Shown: one piece after another, positions 11,968 to 25,411 of the stretch
Position numbering within the stretch: position 1 is the stretch's first letter
Layout of the letters: the number at the start of each line of letters is the position of its first letter
Assembly (NCBI GenBank): GCA_022496805.1
Contig: CM040099.1
Location: 16,146,531 to 16,210,530, forward strand
Length of the DNA: 64,000 nucleotides
Origin: Pohlia nutans
Taxonomy: Eukaryota; Streptophyta; Bryopsida; Bryales; Mniaceae
Direction of reading: 5' to 3'
Program-made: the position numbers and the translations under genes
Notes under the pieces: generated by a model
Seen by the model: only the letters and a program-made list of their open reading frames with translations
Databases searched by the model: none
What the model was told of the DNA's origin: nothing

Positions 11968-14900
11968 AGTTCAACAAGAGACCGTTGGTTTGCCCTGTTG
12001 TTCCGGTCGCGTTGGTCTGGACATCTTCCAACAGAGATATGTTGATCCGTTCTCGTTGATTTGGACTCGGTGTAGGTGGCTGTCCTAATCATCGTACCTA
12101 CCACGTCACTTTTTGCTGCTGATGTGTAGAGTCAGATGGCATATACTGACTCGTCTATGTAAATCATGGCATTGTGGATTTCTGACCAATCCGGATGCAT
12201 TGATGGAATGTAATTTACCCTGCTTAGTAATGTCAGTTTTACATTTCGGTAATAATGTTCGTAAGAATGATTCTCATGTAAAATCTAAAATTAGATATAT
12301 GTGAATGTGTGTAAATGCCCATTTCCGCAGCACGTGTCATGTCCTTCTTGGAATTAGTCCTTTTACCAACATGGCTACTTTTATTTCACAGTCAGCCCAT
12401 TTTACATTTACTGCGGCACTGATGTGGCAGGATCGTATCAGCCTACGTGTATAGTGTCACATAGCCAACAAGGAAGCTTCTCTAGTAAATAGTTCCGCTT
12501 TTAACTACATTACAGGATTGCTACCTCGTAACTTATTTCCATTGTCCGAAGTGCGTTAGATGTGATAATTGTATCCAGTATTTTAGTAATACTTGGATTC
12601 CTTCATTGACTATCCTATACTGTTCCTAACTATTAAACAATAAGGCTGCAATTCATATGCAGGCCGGAGCAATATTATCTATACGGAAGGGCTCTAGAAT
12701 ATCTGTCAATATCCGACCTGTAAACCTTAATATGTCTTTGACCCTCCATGGTTTAGCTTTTCAGTAGAGCGATTTAGAATTGTGCGTAATTTCCAACATT
12801 GTTGCTTACCTGCACAATGCATTCCGTCACGGTCATTGAATCATCGCACTTGTTAAAAACTTAATATCACTACTACAATATAGTAAACATAAATCACTGC
12901 CCACATCCATTACCACATACTTGGACGTCAGTTGTATACAACGAATACATTTCACACACATTCGTGCGATGTCTCGGGTTTATTCTGCATAGGACTTCTG
13001 GGTTAGAGTACCACTGAAAGCATAGTAATGCCTAGAGAATATATTACCTCACCCATGCGTTCCAGAAATTACGTCAAATCAGGTGTTTGTGTACCTGGAT
13101 TTTGCATTTCCCTTTTAACTATGCATCCTCACATCCCTTGTACTCTGACGGGATACCTGCATAGTAACGATACAATTGACCCTTATTTGTCCTGAAATGA
13201 TTTCTATCGTAGACTTCACAATCAGATGCAATATTCTTACGTTTTAGTCCATGTCACCCACAGCGCTTCAAAAATCCCTGACTATTTTTTCACACTTCTA
13301 CTCTCACAATTCCCTCACCATTTAAGGTTTGTTTAAAACTTCCCTAAATGAAAAATTACGATCTAAAAGTTACCAAGTGCTAGGAAAATCAAAACTTCAG
13401 ATAATTCCTTGACTTCCTGAGGCTAACACAACATGCATCTCATACGTACCATAGCTAATACTGAAATTGAAGCATATCTGCATATTGACATGAAGTCACC
13501 ATCAATGGAAATCAAGTCACGTACCACTGTACACAGCATTTCGATGTCCCCTCAATCTCTTCATTATCTGAATTTGGACCACCAATACAACAGTCTTCAC
13601 AATGACATAACTAGTAGTGCGAACTGAATGTGCTTGCTTGTGCCGTGCATATCCTCCACCAAGTTCACAAAGCATCATCCCATGCACCTGTAGATAAAAC
13701 AACCCCTCCATAAATACCAGCAGTAAACATGTTTATTTCTACATGTAAAATTATTTCTCCGGTAGGAATAAATTCCAGGGTATTCAAGGCATATACTTAT
13801 ATCAATGACAAAATTCTGAAATCAGATATGGTATATATTTTGGTCGACATAAAGGTCCACATGTCAACTCTTCATTATCACTGACACATAGAGCTATGTG
13901 ACAAGCCAATCTCATACCTGATCAACAGCCATTGTGAACTAGATTTTAGGATCATGTCCCCTAGGGCTTACATTCTTCCTCTCCATCTGCCTTTGCTGGT
14001 TCATTCAACAAAGCATACCCCTTATATTATAGATCAGTTCCTCTAGTTATTCAGAACTCCAATACTGCTTTAGTAATGACGGTTCACTATCCCAAAAAAT
14101 GCTGACATTTTACTTTTTAAACCACCCTACGATGTAGATTCAAGTTCATCAGGTCCGTATACACGTTAATTGTATCATTTCGAACATCTACTACAATGTT
14201 GTCTTCCTCACATTGCACGTCAATTGATACTTTGCATTCATCCATCATGCGTCAATATATTGGCTTCCTATATTACTATCGCTATACACATCTGAAATTC
14301 TGAATTGTAAAAAGGATGTTACAAGCAATGTATAAGTCATTATTGAGTCCATTATTAAAGTGTCATTATCAGAATTTTCATAGTAGGAAATTACCTGATG
14401 ACTGGTTTATTCATTTTGTAGGGATTTCAACCAGTTGTTTCCTGCACATATGAATCTCACATGTCACTTCGATATGACTTTATAATGGGTAAACGGGGAC
14501 AAAAAATTCTACATGTCATCACTGCCCCAAATTCAATAGGCCTGCAATCATAGTATTGGTTTCTACTACTAACGTTTCCAACGTCTCCTTGTCATTCAAT
14601 TCATATTTATTTGGCTCCGTTATAGGGCTATGAACAGTGTACAAAAACCTCAACCACTAGAACCCACCATTGGAAAAATTGCATAATATATGTCTACCAA
14701 AATTATCAAGCGATATTGTATAATTCACAGTTGACTGACCATGCACATCATTACACTAAATATGTAGATTAGTGTTATATAATTATAAGATTTGAAAATA
14801 TTATAGATTTTTACTCTTGACAAACAAAATTACCAAAGACATTGATTCCAATACTATTGAAAGATCCCCATCTTGACCAATGTAGAGGGTAAAAAAATTG

Positions 14901-16616
14901 GTCAACAGTAAAAACTTACAACATGTTTATGTAAATTAGTGTATCTACCACTAATCTACCTATTTAATGTAGTGGATGATTTTTTTTCAAAGCTAATTGT
15001 GACCTCCAAGATGAAGTTTTGGGTTATTCCTTTCATTTTAGAAAATGTAGATTTCTATATTCTACTATTCACTTCACTTTCAGACTTTCACAGATGTCCT
15101 GTTTTTAATACTTAATTTCTGTTAACTCTTTAGCGTTTCCTATACTACAAATTATGTTCACCTCTTCATTTCTATACTGTAAAAAGCAAAAATAAGAAAT
15201 ATATATCATGTGATTCTTCACTGTCATTTGCACATGTTCTACATTTTCATTACTTTTCGACGACCTCCGGTACTTGATGTGAGGTTCTTGAAATATTTGA
15301 CCTTCTAATTTGTAAAAATCTCATTCTGTATTAAAAATATACTACACTTCTTATCACTAATATAGAACATAGAATTCCATGCATGAAAATTATTAACAAA
15401 GTTTAATTCATGCATGGAATTCTATGTTCTATATATATGCACGGTTCTCTGGATGTGTGATCTTAACTCTCAAACATGTCCTCATACACTGAAAATAACA
15501 GTTTCATTCGGTTTAGTATTGCTTACCAGTTATCGTAGACCATTCAATTTAATTCCTGCCAGCACCGTCCCAATTCGTAACACCAACCCTGCACCCATAA
15601 CCGACTTGTACCTAACAATACAGGTATAGAAATATGATAAATTTCAAAGCATTTCCTGTACATACCTAGTACATTGACGTCATAAAGCTTCGTCCTATTC
15701 AGTGCCTCTATACACTTTGTGCCAAGATTTATATTTCCATATAGGAAGTCATCTCTTTATGATTTTCACCATCAACGGAACGTCTTCACACACATGCATT
15801 TTTGCATACATTCTCCAAAACAGAAACAACAATCTTTTTGATTAGTATTAACATGTTAAAAATTGAAAAAAGTTAATAGTTGAGCAGTCTTCAAAACATT
15901 GCCGCTTAGATGCCCAATTTTCTGTTTATTGTTCACTACTTCCTCTTTATCATCAACTTCCGCTCCCACACAAAACAATCACAGTTCAACACACCAGCTT
16001 CAAATCAACCCTTGCAGTGTCACAGGTGCACCTTGTACGCTAACTTCTGTATGGCTAATTTCACCTCTCCGATGCTTTGAAATCTAATTCCCTTTCACTG
16101 CCTTTTACCCTATCTAAACACAATATTAAGTAGACCACTAAATCATTGTGTACGTGTTACATTGCCACTGACATATAGAATACTGTCTACATATTTGTTC
16201 ATTCACTTCTCAACAATCTGCATTCACCAAACAACTCCACAATTCTATTCATTCCTTTTGCGCCTCCATCCTCTCAACCTGCACTGCATGCCCCTCATTT
16301 GTTTCAATCCCCGTCTCTGAGCCGAGAAAGCGATCTGACATGCACCGATATACTGAGGATTCCTGCAATGCCACCATATTCCATATCAATGACATACGCA
16401 CTTGACTTAAATGTTATCTTCATTGAATGAATCAACCAATCCATCCCAACACATCAGACCCCCCCTTTCCTCCCTTTCCATGCAACATCTGTGGTCGTTG
16501 CTCCTCTAGCAGTATTACCACTTCCTATATGGGCAGTATGGTATCTATTAGAAATTGCATTACACAACATCTCATTCAACTCATGCGCTCGTTTTTATGA
16601 AGGCGAAGTATTGCCT
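11968..16616. other. left non-coding arm of the CACTA element
   Basis: About 4.6 kb contains only short frames with no recognisable domain and no chain of consensus splice sites that I could extend. It is AT-rich. The one distinct structure is a large palindrome at 15361-15433. A degenerate TTAACTCTTTAGCG at 15122 resembles one end of the TTAA family. Confidence 0.6.
15361..15433. repeat. perfect 27-bp palindrome with 19-nt loop
   Basis: Arms 15361-15387 and 15407-15433 are exact reverse complements (the left begins TATAGAACATAGAATTCC), separated by an A/T-rich 19-nt loop. It lies in the non-coding left arm of the CACTA element. Confidence 0.92.
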
Positions 16617-19600
16617 TCATTCACGACGATGCCTTTGCCTAGAAGTCCTCCCGTCCTTCCCAGAATCAGCCTTCAATCGATCAATTTCAGCTTGTAGCTC
16701 CATTATATAATCCTGCTGTGATTTCTGTTGTGGTCCAGGCGTGGTAGTTTGCCTTCTATTGGAAGCACTCCCTCCTGTGGCCAGTTCCATATCCTGCTCC
16801 TTGAAACAATTGATTTAAGTCAATTTGTCATTCATCATTTACTAAAAAAACATCCGAGATGGAATACTTTCTAACAATGTTTCTCTATTGCACACTATTC
16901 AAGCACATCTATTCCCCGTTATACCTTCTCCCTCTGTGACGATGCACCCAATTGAACACTTAACTGAAACACATGTACAGTGAGTTCTCCAAGGACACTG
17001 ACTAGATCAAAAATTACGGAAAAGAAACCCGTTTTAGACAATGACCCATCGAGTTATTACACATCTGTCGCCTACGTAGCACTCAAGTATCACTAATTCT
17101 ATACACACTTAACTATGATTCAATTGCTAAACAAGCTTGAGGGTATTTCACAATAACTGCCGGTATCGCTGTACATTGGACGACAGACTGCCGCAAGCAG
17201 GTTTTATTATCATCGCGGATACAAGTCTGACAGTGTACGTACTCTCAATGCCCGCGACGACCATCCTTCCAAATTCTACCCACTAGTATGTCCGTCCGGC
17301 GTCATTTGAATTGGTCGACTACGTACTGCACCTAGCTAGTTCGGTGGATTTTCAACAGAACCGGACCTCTACGCCTGCAATTTATGTACATGCCACCAAG
17401 TATTCTGTAGCGTACAGTCATATAGAGAGTTTAGTAACATCATTACCTGGTTTGTTGCTCTTTGACGCTGCTGCCTTTCCTCAGCGTGGCCTTCGTCATC
17501 CGGAGTTTGCTGTGACCAAGGACTTTGTGAAGGAGACCCCCCGGAGTTATCATCTGACAAATCTTGTCGGGGCTCCTTCTCAAGCTTGATTAAATCCTTT
17601 CTTTTTTTATATCCACCATACCCCTTGTCTCGATTTAATTCTTCCTCCATTTCGTCGAAATCTGGAGACCTGCCAAATTTCTCCCGAAGCCTTTCTCGTA
17701 CGCCATTAATCCCCCGAGACCCAGTTCTCCCATACGTTTTACGGCACGAATGGGCATACTTTCCTTGCAGAGACTTCTCTTCCCATTGCTTGCTACCTTC
17801 CAGCTTCACAAGACGCTCCCAGACTTCATGGTCGATGTGCAGTGGCTGGGTTCCTCCAGTTCTTATCAAAGCTAATAATTCTCTCCGTTTACCCGTTACT
17901 GCAATACCCATCATTGACCTGAGATAATCTTTGTTAAGCGTTCCAGAGTACTCAAAATTATCATTTAATCTGGCTTTCAGCGTGGATAAGGCTTCATACG
18001 TTTGTTTTCTTATATGAGTGCAAGAGGGGTCCAAGCCTGTAGCCAACTTTCGAATCTCATGGACCCATGCTGGTTTTCCTACACCATACGGTTTCCCGTC
18101 TGCATCCAATGTCAAATAGAATGGTTTTTTTCCTTCGCGCTTACGCTCTGCTACTTCTCTCTCTCGAGCTGCTTGTTTCTGCCGCCTTGTCCTCCTATCC
18201 ACAGCTCGTTCTAGAAGATAATCCTCCTCAGCTCTGACGTTATCTTCTCTCCTGTATTCATTTGCTGAAGCTCTGTGCGAACTGAGGTGCCTCGAAACGT
18301 GGGGAGACAGAGAATTGGGGAAGGACGGGCTTCTCCTCTGCCTTCCACGATGTTCTTGAGGTGACCAGGATCGACGGTACTGTGGACTGCTGTTGCGAGA
18401 TTGGGAGTTCCGTCTCTGGTGCACTGCTGATCGAGAAGGACTTCGCCTAAAATGGCTAGATCCTGAAAATGACAGGTCCGTTCAAGTTCAATATGATAGA
18501 TTGGGAAAGCAGTCACCATAATTGGTTTCTAATTGACAATTACTATAGAGTTCGTTATTATATCATACATATATTTCTAAAGTTCACTAATATTGTTAAG
18601 TTTATCTTAAAGGTTAGATATAATATTCTAGCATACGTTTCTATATTACTCTGAGCCCCATATTCATTAAATTGGCCAATTTTTTTTTTATTGGCCGCCA
18701 CACTATTCAAATAAAGAGAGTAAATGAACTGAAATCACACTATTTGAGCGGCCAATGTAATCGAGATTGGCCAATTTAATGAATATGGGGTTTCTGATTA
18801 GACCAGAGACTTCCCTAGGCTATCATTCCCCATGTACAAACTATTCTGCCGGTTCATTTCTGTAGACCTGAACCTGCAACCGAAATACATACTGAATCTG
18901 CTATTCCCTATCAGAGACTACTGTGATATCTCCTAGTATGAAAATTATGTCTGTGATAAAACATATGTGCAACTTTGGCCATAAACGTGCGATAAATGTT
19001 TTATACTTACCATGATGTCGCCGTTCGCTGTCATCTCCATGTTTCCTTGACATAGTCTGAAAATGTCTCCCTCTCTCATATCTGGGACTCCTCGAACGAC
19101 TTCGCCGAGGGCTTGGAGTAACATAGTCTCGGTAAGAACCATGCTGATAACGCTGTGGGCTTAGAGAGTACGAATCATATGAATGTTCTCGTTCGAATCT
19201 ATGTCCATGTCTTCGCATACTACTATCCCCATGTCCCCTTCTTTCTGAGCGCTGTGAACCATTGAAATTGCTTCAGTAATGGGTGACATACACTTCGTTT
19301 CAACATATACCTACTACATATGTACAGTAAAGAAATATGGGTACAGTTGGAAAAGCGTACACTTTCTCTGTAGTACGTGGTAGGTGAATCATGCCACATG
19401 TTTCTCCGCCCGTCTCGATCGCGATGTAATCGACCACAATGTTCTGATTCTACTTCTGTTTGAACAGCAATCTCCGCCCTGTCTGTGCGAAAAGGTCTCT
19501 GTGAACGATTGGGTGTTGCCGTCGGATCTTGCATATCACAGTTTATATACTCAGTGCCGGCCGGTTGGACGACATGGCTTGTGCCTGCGTCTCTGTCCTT

Positions 19601-22600
19601 GACAGCGGACTGTAATGTCTCGGGGGGCCCAATATCTCGGGAATCTGTGACATTGCAAACATGAGTTCCTCATCAGTCCCTCACTATTCATTTATTAGTA
19701 CTTCATACTATACTTCTACACGGTAAAAAATCATTTAAACACATACAAAACTGCATATAATCGGTGTTTTCATTTTCAACAATGATTGGAACTCTTTTTT
19801 CCTCCGGTTCCCTGCATTTTACAGGAATACCTGTCACCAATTATGTCACCAATGATTGTCTTAAACAACATCTCTTTACACAATTTCCCTTCTATGGGTA
19901 CGAGCATTATAGTAGCATCTTTAGTAATTTAGGAGTTACGCATTACTGAGTTGGCGTAATAAATTGTCCTCATTTATCGAGAAGATGAATGATTGCAACA
20001 AATTCATTTTACTCTACAGAAAACAAATTCACCACTTTCTATTTGGAAACCATATGCAAAAGCAGTTCTATGACATTATGCTCTAGAGAGAGTTACATAG
20101 TTATGTGTAGTACCTGATGGTACATCGTTCGCAAGTATGTTTGGAGAATTACATGGCACTTGAAATTCTGCAGCTGGGCTCTTGTTATGATTTTTCTCCC
20201 CATCCTGAAAATTGGACGCTGCCGTTGGGCAAAAATTTCGAGTCCCAGGATTCAATACAGTCCTCGTGATTCTACCACACGCTCTTGCATCTTCCTCAGT
20301 TTTCCTGTTCATTTCTTCTACACTGCGGACGACATTTTCTGCTCGTCCAAGTAGAACATCGACGGTGGCTGCAGGCATAGGTTTGGTCTTCTTCATGCCC
20401 TTTGCAGTGGCAGTTCCTTTTCCTTTAAGGTTCCTGCGCCCTCTAGCACTTGCACTAGGCACATTTGCGTTCTTCGGTTCTTCCTTCTTGTTGTTTCTAG
20501 CATTAGCCCTTGAAGCCGTTCTTGTTTCTCTAGTGAATGCTGGCACAAAAGTTTTTTTCTTGAGCCACGGCTCCGGTCTCTCGTGTTCTTGTAGAGTGGT
20601 CACCATATCGGTTAATGCACCCTGCTCCACGGCATTATGAAGACGAGTGCATGTGTTAATTTTTTTTTCATTATAGAGAACATCAGTTGTTTATGAAATG
20701 CTAGCACCAAAACTTTATTATAATCATCATAACAATTGGTACGTCTACGCACTTCGTTCATACTTTATTATTCTTCTGAGCCTACGCCACCCTCCAAAGT
20801 ACAGTATTCGATACAGTTGATGTTATATACCTGGGGCTTGTCAATCCAGCTGTAATTTCTCTTGAAGAACTGGACTACTCGAAGGAGCTGCTTACTCTGG
20901 TAACCACAACAAGCACCATTTTGCATGAACATCATACCATGGTCTACACAGTACTGTTCGTATTCTCAATATCTATTACATAATTGCCTAATTCTACATT
21001 CTGTACAACCGACCCCATGCTTGTCATGGCTCTAGTACAAAGCTCATAGACTACGTACGAATGCAACCTTTCCTAGTACTGGTGTTTGATATACAACGTA
21101 GCAGTCATACAAACAACCAGTCAACGAGAAGGTATGGTTACTAGTGTATTCTCTAATTGTCGCAATGCAAACAGTACGTGTGCATGCTAAGTACATATCT
21201 AAGTTCCGTACATTCTCGTTGTTTTGGTCTCATCAATTGTCACACATTTCAAACTGTTCTTCACTAAATATTCCCCTTTGCTTAATGAAAATCCGTATAA
21301 CTGCGACATTGGGTGATATTACCTTTCCAGCCGATGGCTCACAAGTAGCCCCTGTAATGTTGTTTTTTCCAGCCTTCACTCCTTCCCTGATATGCAATCA
21401 TAATAAATCGTTAATACACTTTGGACAATTGACCGCCAGTCACATTCCGTACGCGACAATGATTATGCTTCAAACACTAGTTTACAATACTCTAGATTTA
21501 GTTATTTTTTATACACCATAGTATAATCAACTAGCCCCATATTCATTAAATTGGCCAATTTTTTTTATATTGGCCGCCACACTATTCAAATAAAGAGAGT
21601 AAATGAACTGAAATCACACTATTTGAGCGGCCAATATAATCGAGATTGGCCAATTTAATGAATATGGGGTTTAACATTCTTTTGGCACAACCGTCATAAT
21701 GTAATAAGTTGTTATTTCTAATGCTTTCAGAGTACATGGTTGAGGCGGGTTGTACAATTTTGCAAATGTACTGAAATTACGAATCAGAAGCCCCTAGTTA
21801 GTGTTATTGACAGTACACTTTGACACCAATCCATTGTATGATGCACAACACTGTACTGTAGAAGTTGAATATTTATCGTATGCTTGTGTATTAAAGTTTG
21901 TTAGGATGTGTAGTGACTATTGTCAAAAACACTGCTGACAAAGCTATTCTAGTGATTTTGATAGCTAATTGTTTACAATATTACTTTCATATTGTACTAT
22001 GTGTTTTATATACATGTTGGAAACATTGAGATATCACTTTCTTCTCTAATTACAATTTAAATCAAACATCACATTGAAAATACCTTGAAAAAAGGACTGA
22101 AAAAGCATTGTTGACAACTTAGGTGGTTCGTATTAACTTGAATGGACCCATGAGTTCACTGAGATATGAGTTAAGCAAAAATCACAACTAATGATAATTT
22201 ACAACAAACGAAAGGCAAGTACTGTTTACCTTCGAGGCGTCCTCGTGAACGGATATAGCTGCACTGCAATGTTCTTGTTCAATCTTCGGATATTGGCTGC
22301 CGAGGGATAAACAACAGATTAGTCCAAAAATCCAAGATATAAATCACTACATCACATTACTCAGAGTGTCTATTCACTTCTTACCATATTTCATTGGTAC
22401 TAAGAACTTAATGTACAATTTTGAGGATAGATAGGTTCCGTACATAGAGCCAGACGGTACGTGTTCTACAGTGAGGTCGGTTGTGGACAATGGATCTGGT
22501 TCCTTGCAACCTAGATTCACCACTGTCTCTTCGTGTTGTGATGCACCTCATTCTAGTACCTGTTAAAAAAGGATTTCATTCCGAAGGTGGGAGAAGTTCA

Positions 22601-23809
22601 GTCAAACATAACAATCCTCTACCACGACCTGATGCATTGTCACTACTGCCGCATGGTGACAAAGTACGAATCCTGCCTTCTCACTTCACCGTCACTAATG
22701 TAGTTGCAAAATGGTAACTACAGTGTCACTACTAGAGTGATACAGGGAAAACACATGGACAACAGCACAGACCATTTGTTTCTTGTTTTAATCAATCTTT
22801 AGGTACTTTCTTGAAGAGTCTATTAATATAATCATTACTGCAGTGCCATCTGTACTCAGACCCTGTAATAGAAAGAACTCCAACTTGGAGTTTAAGATGC
22901 ATGGCGTAGAGAATTAAGAGTTTCCGCCAAAGAACAACTTCTATAAGTTCTGCGTAGCTTACTTTCTCTTTCCGTTTCTGGCTACGAGTTCTGGTTGAAA
23001 TTCCCTCTTCTGCCGCTGCTAGCTGCCTCTGCGCATTACAGAGGATTCATAGATAAACGAAGTTAGCGACTGTTTCTAACTTCATGTATCCTGATTATAC
23101 AGACGGCAAGCCTGCCACGCTTACTGCGGTTGCTAAATTCTAGGGAATCTTAGTGCCAAAATACCAATGTACGCAGTACATGAGATAAGTAGAAAAGTAC
23201 TGACCTGCTGACTATGATCATATGCCTCAGCAGTAGTGCCTCCGTTGTAGAGGTATTCTCCTCTCGCAAAACCGTCCTCTTCTTCTACGCTCTCGGTCTC
23301 ATCCGAAGACAAATCGATTGTTGTAGGGCTGTCGCCCCCCGAATCGCTGGGTTCACAGTCTTTATCGAGCTGCCTTCTTCTTCACTGGAGGCCGACTCTG
23401 GATCTTCAGCGCATTCTGTATTGGATTTCCTACACGCACGCCCGTTTCCCTTGCCACTACCTGCTACAACAGGCGGCTTTGAAAACTTATTTATTGTATG
23501 TTTGTTGCTATACTCTGCACCTTCGTTTGACAGGGCTCGGATATCTTCCTCTGGCTCCGTAAGTTCCCCAGGCGAGGGACTCCTTACTCTTCCAGTCTTG
23601 TCGTACAACTCCACATCGTGCAAAGCCTTATCATTCAGTTTATCATACCTGCATTGGAACAAGTTACTCAATTAGAAGATTAACACGACCTGCAGTATTA
23701 CCGCGCCGTAATTCTTGATATATTCGACAATAACGGAAGTTCCACAAAAAACCTTGAATTTCGTCATTCACTTTCCCAAATACTCACTTTGGATGCACAC
23801 AGTCTACAA
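16617..23809 (-). CDS. CACTA accessory gene: SR-rich protein with probable TnpA/Transposase_24-like domain
   Basis: Exons from the 3' side: 16799-16617 (stop), 16963-16925, 18462-17447, 19244-19011, 19644-19363, 20621-20114, 20896-20831, 21386-21323, 22296-22230. They join in phase into 818 residues plus stop. Probable upstream exons are 23028-22963, 23369-23205, 23648-23588 and 23809-23788. The link across 22300-22960 and the start codon are unresolved. The product has an acidic, serine-rich N-terminal part, a basic nuclear-localisation-like stretch (RTRSQKRKEK), an RS-rich region (SRSRSPRYERGR, RRSPSRSAVHQRR), then a conserved-looking block with YGRTGSRGINGVRERLREKF. That block resembles plant transposase families PF03004/TnpA from memory. 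A short coiled coil (YIMELQAEIDRLK) ends it. Its place in the element suggests DNA binding at transposon ends, but the SR region is unusual. Two nearly identical 135-bp MITEs lie in its introns. Confidence 0.72.
18656..18790. mobile_element. 135-bp MITE (family C), copy 1
   Basis: It has terminal inverted repeats of roughly 20-25 bp starting CCCCATATTCATTAAATTGG and an internal GGCCAAT repeat. It is nearly identical to 21535-21669 over its whole length, so movement was recent. It lies in an intron of the SR-rich accessory gene. I cannot define a target duplication. Confidence 0.85.
21535..21669. mobile_element. 135-bp MITE (family C), copy 2
   Basis: Same element and orientation as 18656-18790, differing at only a few positions (a TTTATATT versus TTTTTATT run and one G/A). 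It sits in the intron between 22230 and 21386 of the accessory gene. Confidence 0.85.
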
Positions 23810-24470
23810 CTGCAAGTATGTTAGAGCCGCCAGCACTACAACACAATATTCTTCATCTAAGTAAAAAACAGAACAGTGCCACGTGACATCAACGGTGTTT
23901 GTTTCTGTACGTGAAATCCTTAGTGTCTTACACGTTGTGTACAAAGCCACCGTCCTGCATGGCCAGATGAGCCCAACAGAAATGGCCGTCCACAAAAGAG
24001 TACCACGCTAAAGCTAAAAAAACCTAAAAGCGGCTCTGTTAACGTCCGTGGAAGATGGGAGCGTTTTTCATCCAACGTTCCTTAAATAGGGTTTTACAAG
24101 GCACGAAACCCCATACTACGACCTACGTCTGTTAGAATTGGTGCACAGCGAGATTGTCGATGGTTAGCACCGCGCTAGAAGATCAGGTTCGCAATTTCTG
24201 GGGGGTGGGACCAGGACCACAGCATGGCGCTTAATTCCTAGAGTTTCTATTCCAAGTTTGGCGATACTCAGCATTAAAATCTGCAGCTGGCACTTCGTTC
24301 AGTAAGCCAGCTGCAAATGACCCTACAGAAGCGCAGTGATTTTCTAAACCGCAAGCAAGTACCACCCCGGACTCCGGCGCTAAATATTCTACACCACACG
24401 CTGTCATGGGGATCAAAGAAATTCCCGAAATTGGAAAAGGTATACTTACACTGAAGCACTTCGCGCACCT

Positions 24471-24896
24471 GTAGGATGAGAAGCACTTCGCGCGCATGTA
24501 CTCAGGCTTCCGCCGTGGCGCCAGGTGCATTCCGAGCTTCTTCAAAGACAACTTGACGCCGTCCGACATAATGTTCACAATCTGTAGAAGACGATCCGCC
24601 TTGCCAACAAACACGCTCGGCAACACTTGCACGACCGCGTTGTAGCTCGAGGTAGGTCGCGCAATCTCGAATTGCGCCTTGAAGTCGATGTCGATCAGAA
24701 CTCTCTCGCTCTTGCCCGTAGCGCCTTCGAACACCACATCAATGTACTCGTAGTCGCCATCGGGGAAGCTCCCGGCGTGGTCCCAGCGCGATTTGCATAT
24801 AATTGCAGCATTGTAACCACCGGTTCTAAGATGGAGTCGACGTGTGATTGAGGCAATATCTGGTTCCTCTGTTTGGGGTCTCAGCTTTCAGGTACA
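24471..24896 (-). pseudogene. captured fragment of a DUF506 (PDDEXK-like) host gene
   Basis: The minus strand reads a DUF506/PF04720 segment: RLHLRTGGYNAAIICKSRWD, YEYIDVV, DIDFKAQFEIARPT, FVGKADRLLQIVNIMSDGVK, SLKKLGMHLAPRRKPEYM. These are signature blocks of the plant family, recalled from memory. N-terminal and final regions are missing, the usual PPWR-type motif reads APRRK, and the next codons degenerate (KCFSSYRCAKCF). It is more GC-rich than its surroundings. It lies inside the CACTA element beside two other host fragments, so I interpret it as transduplicated host DNA. Expression cannot be judged. Confidence 0.8.
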
Positions 24897-25411
24897 TCTA
24901 CACCTCTTTTCCACCCAAAATACCCGTGATTCCACATGGAGTTCTGAAATATTGTGAAAATCTTTACTGTTGCATGCAAAATGTACATTAATGCAGTTGC
25001 TTGAGTCTAAAACGCTTTTATATGACACAATAGAGTCTGATAGTGAGAGTATAAAAATGAGTTTTGAAGTCGGTACATCCGTTCCCTTATGTTTAATGAG
25101 AGAACACATGATGTGATATTAGAGAAAGTGATATTAAAGAGGTATGGGTGTAATAACTTGTGTCCAACTCTAGTAGCTAATCAAAAACAGTATGTAGTAG
25201 CTAATTGATGTATATGTAGAACCGGAGATTTTTTCTCTCCCTTTAGTGAGCAATTTATGAAGTGATGGAAGCTGTACCTGTGTACTTGTGCAGGAAGAGA
25301 TCATTTGCGTTGTTCTTTGCAGGGGGAGAGGACGAGTCAGTGGCCAGAGAGCACGTTGGGGAATTTCGTCCGTGGCCTCAACACTTCCGTGGGAAGAAGG
25401 CTCTCTGTAGA
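24897..25411. other. non-coding spacer between captured fragments
   Basis: AT-rich DNA without a supported exon. A short GC-richer patch at 25300-25411 continues from the aldo/keto reductase fragment and may be part of the same captured segment. Confidence 0.5.

Noticed and set aside
12870..12890. CACTACAATATAG as a possible nested CACTA end
   Set aside because: Only the first seven bases fit, and no matching inverted end or target duplication is visible.
20212..20640. 142-residue hydrophobic plus-strand frame
   Set aside because: Complement of the basic Lys/Arg-rich exon 20621-20114. The apparent membrane segments are an artefact of reading the opposite strand.
23214..23675. 153-residue plus-strand frame
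   Set aside because: Antisense to the acidic N-terminal exons of the SR-rich accessory gene. No domain and no splice logic of its own.
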